NCBI GenBank assembly: GCA_029783825.1
Contig: JAREIK010018581.1
Coordinates: 360,001 to 424,000 of the forward strand
Direction: 5' to 3'
Length of the DNA stretch: 64,000 bases
Source of the DNA: Sapria himalayana
Lineage: Eukaryota; Streptophyta; Magnoliopsida; Malpighiales; Rafflesiaceae
Below are positions 56,225 through 64,000 of this stretch, one piece after another; position 1 is the stretch's first letter, and every line of letters starts with the position of its first letter. The translations under genes were made by a program, and so were the position numbers. A model generated the notes under the pieces. It saw only the letters and a program-made list of their open reading frames with translations. It did no database searches and had not been told where the DNA came from.

Positions 56225-57185
56225 TTCATCGAATCATAAAAAATCTTCAAAATTTTCATAAAAGAAATTCTTGTATTCTAATCAGTATCATCAATAATAA
56301 GTTTATTACTCTTGCTATTGATCTGGTAAAATATGTATGTGTTCATATCAAAGACATGACTTCAATATTAGCTAAGTGTAATTCCATTGGTTTCTCATAT
56401 CCATTTAAAATTTTTTCTTCTTTAGACTAGCAGACAAACATAGATTATCAAATTCCTATTATATGCAAGGCATCTAAAAATATTTTAATGAGTTTCGTAT
56501 TTTTTATAATGTTGAGAAAATAACCTTAATCCATGCTTGTATTATCAAATTAATAATGTGACACATGTATCTAATAATAAAATCTCACTTAATAGTCCAT
56601 CTCAAATGATCCTAACAAACATATTAATAGTTACTCAATTATTAGACACATTATCAAATGTGATAAAATATTTTATTTTGAATATGATAATCTCTGAAGA
56701 TTCTCATCATGCACTCATATATGGCAGAGCCATCATGAGGAGAATCTTAGAAAATTTTATAATTTTTTATTAAGTTTCCATCTTGAATCTACATAATGGG
56801 CAGTGAGATTTACATAAGATACATCATCATGACTAGTTTAGATATCAGATGTTACATACATCATGCAACTATATTACTTAAATTCATTAATTATTTTAAT
56901 TTTCTAACTTATAATATTTAATAAAGTTGTTCCTACATATGGACCTATGAATCCTATGATAAGAAAGTTGGAAGTAGGTCTACATGATACTAACAACCTT
57001 AGCATCTTCTGAAAATCTAATCAAAAGACTTCTAATGGTAATCAGTTTGACCAAGCCTTCCCTCCATAAATTATTGTGATATATGAGGGTGAGGGGTGGT
57101 CAAAGAAGTGATTTAGCTTCAAAGACCACTGATCATGCTTAATTAGGTTTGCCTAGGAGCTAATGTAGCATATTTATTGTGCATT

Positions 57186-57405
57186 TCCTCCTTCAAATGA
57201 GTAATCTGCTCATCCTTCACTTCTTTCATTTCCTACATTTCTTCCTTCAAATGAGTAATCTGCTCATACTTCTCTTCTTTCATTTCCTGCATTTCTTCAA
57301 TTAAATTAGTAATATGCTCATCATTCTCTTCTTTCATTTCTTACATTTCTTCCTTAAAATGAGATATCTGCTCATCCTTCTCTTTCATTTCAGTCTCCAT
57401 AACTT
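57186..57405 (-). repeat. 54-bp (18-aa) coiled-coil repeat, four units
   Basis: GAGTAATCTGCTCAT-like starts recur at 57199, 57253, 57307 and 57361, an exact 54-bp period. On the minus strand the unit reads EMKEEKDEQITHLKEEM-like, a charged coiled coil, with single stops between some units. It is the C-terminal tail of the CACTA protein at 57341-59022, expanded by tandem duplication. Confidence 0.9.
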
Positions 57406-59022
57406 CAAAATGTTCATTTGATTCCATTACTTGTTGTTTGACTACCTCATCCACAATTGCTATGATAGATGAATTAGAAGCACGACTGCTACAACAAAAT
57501 GCCGCTCCCTTCGAGCCGATGTCATACACTCGCTGCTTTTTATGACCTCCTATTATCTCCAAATAGATAGGATCATAATCAATTGGTTGAAGATCCAAAG
57601 AACCCTCAACTTGTTGAGAAGCATCTGTCATACGCTCCTCCGTGAGTTCTCGAGATAAACAGATAAAAATACTATTCTAGATATACATAAAATAAATTAA
57701 ATATTTTACATTCCAAACTACTTTCAAAATATATAGTAGTATTATAAAATTTTATTAATATAATAGATTCTTACAGTAATCTTCTGAGACTTGTTGTCAA
57801 CAAACTGACCATCCACTTTCTTCATATGCATCTTCCAGAATATCTAATAAAAATTAGGATCTCGACCCAATTCTCCAGCTTAGAATATATATTTATTAAT
57901 TTATAAAATAACAAATGATAACAAATTTTAACAAAAGTAATAAAACCATGCACAAATATGATTTATTTGGACTATTTGGACAACAACTATATATATAATT
58001 GTTTAAAAATTCAAAATTGTACCAAATCTCGAGTGTGCTCAATGTTCAACTTTGACCCTCCTATGTGGCGAGACATTCTTGTAACTAGTTTGACTATCTC
58101 AGTTCATCGATTTTTACTGGCAATCTCTGATTTTTTTTCTTCACATCTGACTCCTCCCAATACTTAAGACACTCAGGCCAGTCATCATTAGATATAAAAT
58201 CAAGCCTTTATTTTATATTCTTCAATTTATGGACAAAATCTCTTCCACAATGACTTTATCTTTCCATAAAATTTGGGTACCCATGTGCATTGATTCTATA
58301 TATAGAAAAATAAAAGAATTTATATAAATAACAAGGACTTAATTATTTACTGCTTGAATAATAACCAACATAATAGTTAACTAATTAAATAATTAATTTT
58401 CAATGCTTTTGTTTTGTTATTTTTAACTGAATTTCATTAAAATAAGTCTCTTTTGTTAATTTAGAAAATTTCTTCCATGAGAATGCTTTAGAATCAACAA
58501 TTGTCTTAAAAGACTTTGTAATTATAGTCAAACACTTGTGAGATGGAATAAAACTATACAAATAAATAAGTAATATTGAAAATAAGCAAATCATAACTAT
58601 ATATAAAAAAACCACTAAGAGTAACATCAAAATTTTTATTCAAGTCATATTTACATATTTCTTATACCTTCCAACTACAATCTCAATTACTAACTTAGCA
58701 CTGAATTTAGAGAAAGGCGCATCATTTGATGATGTCGATGGTTTTGCAATTGGGGGAACTATTAGTGTAAAATGTAGTGTATAAGATAGAGAAGAATCAA
58801 AAGTATATGCATGAAGGACAATGGGTGGTGGGCTTATATCTGATAAAGGTGATAGTAAAGGTGTCAATGATAGTGATGGTGATGGAAATGGTGATGTTGA
58901 AGTCTGGATATAGTGGGCATGAGATGATATTGAATTTGCAACATGATGTAAAATACGAGATTAATTTGGTTCATTTCTATGTCCATGTCCACCTCCACCA
59001 CGACCATGTCCTTTAGGTGCCA
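57341..59022 (-). pseudogene. CACTA Transposase_24 (Ptta/En/Spm) gene relic
   Basis: Reading leftwards on the minus strand, the start is MAPKGHGRGGGGHGHRNEPN at about 59022, a Gly/His-rich opening. A Pro/Ser/Thr-rich segment follows (58640-58867). The conserved region appears as DWPECLKYWEESDVKKKSE (about 58140-58190), where the family has a W..xxxWxxxE pattern before NRxxQxxxHTxGS. KMHMKKVDGQFVDNKSQKI follows (about 57790-57840). The final exon 57341-57631 contains DPIYLEIIGGHKKQRVYDIG, a hallmark of Transposase_24, and ends in the coiled-coil repeats. Stops and probable introns separate the parts. The protein would bind element ends or assist transposition in intact relatives. Confidence 0.8.
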
Positions 59023-59159
59023 TTTACTATAATAAAAACCTAGAACAAATAATAGAGATATGATGAACAACCATGATTTTAGAATAAAACACACCAATAG
59101 ATTCCAACAAAATATAAAAAGTTTTTGATAGTTTAATATTATAATACAATTATAACTGT

Positions 59160-60540
59160 TTAATTATCATCATCACTATCATCCTCCAATAGATCTTTTG
59201 ATATTTCTTTTAATTCTGATGTAAGTTCCAACTCATCTTTAGATATAAATTCCAACTCATCTTCAGATATAAATTGATAATCTTCAATTTCTATTAGGCC
59301 ACCATTTAAGTCACATAAATTTTCTGAATCTTCATCTACATGCACAGGCTCAATATTATTTATGTCATCTTCTTGGAATACCGGTGTAATAGCTAAGTCT
59401 GCCCTTCTTTGTTGAGATGTTGGTACTACAAAATTTGATTGAGCTTTGATTTTGGAAATCACCCACCAATCACTCTTATCACGAGATAAACTCAGATATG
59501 TACAATAATATACTTGAGTAGCTGAACTGTCATAATAAATAGCTCATATCAATTATATCTATATTTATCGTTAACATTCACTAGCTTATAATCCAAATGA
59601 ATCTTTGTACCCATATTTTGTGTATGATCAAACCACTCGCACTTTAATAATACAATCCTTTTTTTTTTGAGCCCAGGATACTCCAACTCAATAACTTCTA
59701 TGAGTTGACCATAATAATCAATCTTATCTGCACTATAACCCGAGCCTTTAATGCATATACCACTATTCATTATTGTTTTAGAAGAACCATGCCCGATTGT
59801 GTGAAATTTACATCTATTAACAAAATACTCATGATAATTTATCACATATCTCAATGGGCCTTTATTTAGATTTGAATAAAAATTTTAGAACATCCATTTG
59901 ATGGATCATTTGCGTGTGACATAAATTAAACAAATGATGTTAACAAATAAAAGATACTAATAAATTAAATAATTCAAAAATTTAAAACTTAATAATTCTC
60001 ACATAATTTTTGAACTAATTTGCAAATTTAGTTTCTACAATATAATCGACATCATGGCTGAAAATTGCTGGTTGCCTATTTTTTAACTGCTCAAAATAAA
60101 TACGGCACAAATATAAAAACAGAGAGAAAAATGTATATCGATTTTTAATTATTCCTAATAAGGACAAATTTAAAATATGATTAAACCTGCAATATTTTGG
60201 GTATACATACTCAATATATGGTGCAACATCCTCGTAATTAAGTAAAATGTAGCTTCTTATTATTTTGTACTCTTCATCTATCATACATCTTTTTTTTGTT
60301 CTTCCAAATACTCTTCCAGGGTGCTTGAAGATAGATAATTTGCCCACATAATCATCTTTTACCATCACATGACCTTTATCATCCCGAGACATATTTCTAT
60401 TCTTTGTATTGACATGATCCTCAAGATAATAATAATAACAAAATGATGCTGCTTCTTCTACTAAATATGCATTGCAAATTGAACCTTCAACTTTTGCCTC
60501 GTTTCTAACATTCAATTTCAACCTACGAAGATATCTACGA
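59160..60540 (-). pseudogene. CACTA TNP2 transposase C-terminal part
   Basis: The minus strand first gives VRNEAKVEGSICNAYLVEEA (60400-60520), the end of the DUF4218 region (consensus VRNKAxxEGSIxEAYLxxE). It continues to about 60015 and carries GHVMVKDDYVGKLSIFKHPG. DUF4216 follows at 59549-59854, with DKIDYYGQLIEVIELEYPGL and VLLKCEWFD. The tail at 59440-59540 reads QVYYCTYLSLSRDKSDWWV, then an acidic C-terminus at 59160-59462. The transposase core normally upstream is absent. Frames are well kept locally (168 and 101 codons), so this part decayed less than the neighbouring copia relics. Confidence 0.85.
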
Positions 60541-60679
60541 CCATAATGTTAGGTTTCAATTATATTAAATCACAATATTACTTTATGTATGAAATAATAA
60601 AACACAGTAATTATATCTTTGTCAAAAAAATTACCAATTGATTATCATAATACAATAGAATTGAATAATCTATTAATTA
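60541..60679. other. Junction between CACTA and copia relics
   Basis: AT-rich, no motif. The switch between the two element types occurs within this interval; the exact breakpoint is not visible. Confidence 0.4.
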
Positions 60680-62400
60680 ATGTAAATTATTTATTAATTG
60701 TACCAACCATGTAATCTCATGAGCTATCATTGTCACTACTCGATACTTTGCTTCAGTTATTGATAATGATAAAGTTAGCTACATTTTACTACCCAAAAAA
60801 ATTATTCTAGAACAGAGCTTAAATACATACCCAGTTATTGGCCTCTTTGTATTATGATAACCTACATAGTCAACATCACATTAATTAACTAATTTGTAGT
60901 CTTATAATTTCTTGTATAAAAGATAATATCAATTATACTTTTTACATATCTCAATATTTGTTAAACACATTCCAAATGTGATTTCTTTGGATTTTTCAAG
61001 TAACAACTCATTACACCAACTACATAAGAGATGTTAGATCAAGTCAAGGTTAAGTAGAGTAGACAACCTACCAATTGTCGATACATTGTCTCATCTTCCC
61101 ATTCTTTTCATTCATGTGCACATATTTTGGCATTTGGTACAATTGGCATTGAAATTATCTTGCATCCAAGTACTCCAAACCTCTTCAATAGATCTTTTGA
61201 ATATTTTTGTTGACAAATAAATATTATTGCTTGTGTGAACTCAATTTATAGATCAAGAAATTATTTCAGTTATCCAAGTTCCTTCACATGGAAATGAAAT
61301 TAAAATTTCACTTTTGTCCAAAGAATTTTTTTTCATCATCACTAATTATGATTAAATCATTTAAGTAAACTAGCACAATATCTATTTTTCTCAATTTTCT
61401 TTGCAAACTGGCTGAAATTTGTAGGTGCTGTTACTAAATAAACACTATGTATAAGAAATTTAGCAATCATAGTATACCATATCCTAGGTGCTTATTTCAA
61501 TCTATATAGTACTTTTCCTAGCTTACACATATATTTAGAATGTTCTTGGCTTTGAAAACCCATTGGTTGGATCATATAGATCTATGTATCAATCTCTACA
61601 TGAATAAAAGCATTAGTTACATTCATTTGCCACAAATTCTATTTTTGTTAGCTTCAATGTGAGTAGAATTAATATAGTTGTGAGTTTAATCACTAGACTA
61701 TTCATTTTATTATAATCTAGTCCATACTATTGAGAGAAACCATGAGCCACCAATCACACCTTGTATTTCTTGATTAATCTATCTAAATGATGCTTTATCT
61801 TGTAAACTCATGAGATATCGGGTTCACATCTCTTGTCTTTGGCATGAGATCCCAAGTCTGATTCTATTCTAGTATATCAATTTCTTCTTTCATAGATATC
61901 ACTCAGAGATCTATGATGCCTCTTCAAATGACTTAGGTTCTACCATATTCGTTTCTTCAACTAAGGCTGCATTGACATATTTGGGATTTAGCCTTTATGT
62001 TCTTGTTGACATTCAAAGTTGAGATGTTGGAGTAAACTCTTCAGTTTCACTTGGATGACCTTCTTCACTTGGTTATTTATACATGCTAGTTTTCCAAAGA
62101 TTCAAGACATATTCTGTTTAGCATCATCATTATTTGAATCTCAAATTCATCTAGATTTGGTAAAAGTTGAACAATATCCTTTTCCATCTTTTATTGTAAT
62201 TTATCTTCAAATTCTTTTGAGTTTGGAAGCCCCTTATTTTTCAAGGTCCACCATTAAAATGCTTCTTCAAACACCATATTTGTAAAGTGTTGCATCTTAT
62301 ATTTGTTGAATCACTATATTTACATCCATTTCTCTAGTTGTTGTATTCTATAAAAATATATCTAATAGCTTTTTTGTTAAACTTACTCTACAAATGATTA
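60680..62400 (-). pseudogene. Decayed Ty1/copia pol
   Basis: On the minus strand, 61500-61640 reads QMNVTNAFIHVEIDT, then YMIQPMGFQSQEHSKYMCKL, then GKVLYRLK. These match the RT blocks QLDVKNAFLHGDLxE, VYMxQPPGF and CKLxKxLYGLKQ. Further right (62310-62440) the frame FGSINHV.VPNHL.SKFNKK, then AIRYIFIEYNN, matches the end of integrase (FGSxCYVHVPxxxRxKLDxKAxxCIFxGY). The leftward part continues to RNase H. Stops are very frequent; this copy is much older than the one at 50.9 kb. Confidence 0.75.
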
Positions 62401-64000
62401 GGAACTCATACATGATTGATACTGCCAAATAATTGAAACAAACTATTATTAGAAAATCCTCATCAAAAATATTTTCAAAAAAATCAAGTGTGATAAAATC
62501 TAGACAAAGAGAAAAATAGTACAATATGCTAACATTTTATAATGATACTCCTCCTCATGATGACATGATTATTTGCTTTTTAATATCTCAATATTGAGAT
62601 CTATGAGCTAGCATATTCCAATTTGATATATGAATTTCTTAAATATTAAGGATGTAAACCTTTTTTAAATAGGCTATAAATATTATCAATTGATCTTTTT
62701 TGTTGAACATCAATGTCACCCCTTTTATAAAGCTCGTGTGTATATACAAATTTTAGAGAAATATTTTATAGTTTGATCACCCTTAATATATCATTCTTTG
62801 ATTTGTACAATACATGCATTATTATCTTCATGTAATATTATCAGATAATCTTTGATAAAAATTGTTTCACTAGACTTTTAAATATGTTTTATCATACATC
62901 TCAATCTTACATATTTATGATTGGCTTCATGAATTACCAATATTTCTGAATGATTTGAAGGAGTGATGACCATTATTTGTTTAACTGATCTCCATTATAT
63001 TGTAGAACTTCAACAAGTAACAATAAATTTTATATGAGATGATGTTTTATGAGGATCTGAAAAAAGTATTGCACCTATATACCCAACTAATTGTGATTTT
63101 GCTTCTTTTGAATCTTATAAGCGACAAGAACCCAACTTGACTCCTCCATAGAGTGTAAAGAACCAACACAAGCTCTTTATTAGAATGAAATAACCTATTA
63201 TAGCTGTTCAATTTATATGAAAAAATCTAATAGCTTTTCATACCAAATGATGTGGATAACACCCAGACAATGATGCTATAATACCTAACATAAAGTCACA
63301 TAGTCAATTCGAGCTAACTTCTAATTCCAAATGTTGCATTCCTAGGAAACAAGGAACCCCCCCAGGAACTTTCGTTGTCTTATGCATTACCAATCAAGGT
63401 GATCCATATATCGACTATGGATTTATGAACTCTCATAGAAGAAGCACACTTAGCACATGAGAGAGATAGAGTGATAATGAAAGAGAGAAGACGTTACCAC
63501 AAAGTGCAAGAGAAAATAAGAGAAACTTTTCATTTATTTCTGATTCATTTCGATGATTGATTTATTTTAATTAACAACTTACAATAGCATGTTCACATCA
63601 CGACTTTGTTCATCTCGTCACACCACAAAACAAGCTCATAATTTGAATCTTTATGTGAGATAGTTGCATCACCACAAAACAAGGTAGAGATGCCAAACTA
63701 GATATTATAGTTTAAGTTGAGGTGAAACATCATAATTCCATGTCATGACTCCAAAGTACATGGGCAGTTTAAGATGAGTTATGACTTCATAATTCAGACC
63801 ATGACTCCAAAACATAGTTTTCAAATCACAATCACACAAAATAGGTTACAACTTCATTCAGGTCATGAATCTTCATTCCTAGTCACAATATCAAACATCA
63901 ATTATAGTTTTATAAGTATGAGCTACACTTAACATTCTTCTACTTGGTGAATATTTTTTCTTCCTTCCAGTCTCAGGTTTTCACCATTAGAATCATTTTG
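62401..64000 (-). other. AT-rich DNA, probable 5' part of the copia relic and LTR-like sequence
   Basis: No secure gene. The integrase relic lies just to the left on the minus strand, so the gag/protease of that element would fall here, but no motif is clear. The interval 63420-63540, read on the minus strand, is CT-rich (TTCTCTCTTTCATTATCACT..CTCTCTCATGTGC), as in the leader end of copia LTRs. From 63660 on there are CATGACTCCAAA and GTCATGA words like those in the gypsy-type blocks. Confidence 0.35.

Larger units (their letters stand above)
49659..57185 (-). mobile_element. Decayed hAT element split by a copia insertion
   Basis: The left TIR TAGGGGTGTCAAACAAACC starts at 49659, followed by GC-rich subterminal DNA and minus-strand transposase C-terminal remnants (50041-50902). 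The homology to 26.7-27.3 kb breaks at 50902 and resumes exactly at 56220, with a complete copia element between. It then continues to the N-terminal region (56940-57185). Without the copia, the hAT is about 2.2 kb. No right TIR is seen: it runs directly into CACTA sequence at about 57185. Confidence 0.8.
57186..60540 (-). mobile_element. Truncated CACTA (En/Spm) element
   Basis: Two gene relics typical of plant CACTA transposons lie on the minus strand: a C-terminal TNP2-type transposase part (59160-60540) and a Transposase_24/TnpA-like gene (57341-59022). No CACTA terminal repeats and no 3-bp TSD are visible. The left side fuses to hAT sequence at about 57185 and the right side gives way to copia relic DNA by about 60680. 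The N-terminal catalytic TNP2 domain is therefore missing. Confidence 0.8.

Noticed and set aside
57186..60540. A complete CACTA transposon
   Set aside because: No CACTA terminal repeats or 3-bp duplication, and the TNP2 catalytic domain is absent.

Overview
This is a transposon-dense, AT-rich stretch of a flowering-plant nuclear genome. The evidence is an intron-containing plant elongator tRNA-Met gene, part of a NAC transcription factor gene with four exons in the window, and the usual plant mix of Ty1/copia, Ty3/gypsy, hAT, CACTA and Tourist-like elements. The GC-rich NAC exons in an AT-rich background would fit a monocot, but the species cannot be settled from this window. No prokaryotic, organellar or viral gene set is seen.

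Layout. 1-8.4 kb: nested, decayed hAT elements. Their GC-rich ends carry the TIR TAGAGGTGTCAAA; two small copies are nested (780-1237 inside 452-1404) and a third lies at 7831-8423. 9.1-10.7 kb: the 3' four exons of a membrane-anchored (NTL-type) NAC gene, the only plausible host protein gene. Its first NAC-domain exons are absent or lie beyond the window. 10.9-17.7 kb: a Tourist-like MITE, a copia fragment, unassigned AT-rich DNA, and an array of six ~220-bp units in alternating orientation. 17.7-25.4 kb: a decayed Ty3/gypsy gag region (minus strand) among direct and inverted LTR-like blocks. 25.4-28.7 kb: an hAT relic, a GAGCTC-rich coding-like repeat, and the tRNA-Met gene. 29-35.4 kb: a tetranucleotide tract, copia and gypsy pol fragments, and a MITE-like repeat. 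35.7 kb: degenerate telomere-like DNA. 38-42.8 kb: a second Tourist-like MITE, then a complete but dead hAT element (39500-42789) with a perfect 8-bp target duplication. 44-47.6 kb: extreme simple-sequence tracts around a GC-richer island. 48.9-63.4 kb: a copia relic invaded by an hAT, itself invaded by a complete copia element (50903-56219, both LTRs, 5-bp TSD), then a CACTA (En/Spm) relic on the minus strand and another copia relic.

Almost every coding stretch is a disabled transposon gene with in-frame stops, frameshifts or lost catalytic residues. The exceptions are the NAC exons, whose frame stays open through three introns with canonical splice sites, and the tRNA-Met gene. Boundaries of decayed elements without TIRs or TSDs are approximate. 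Family calls come from reading motifs by eye, not from database searches.
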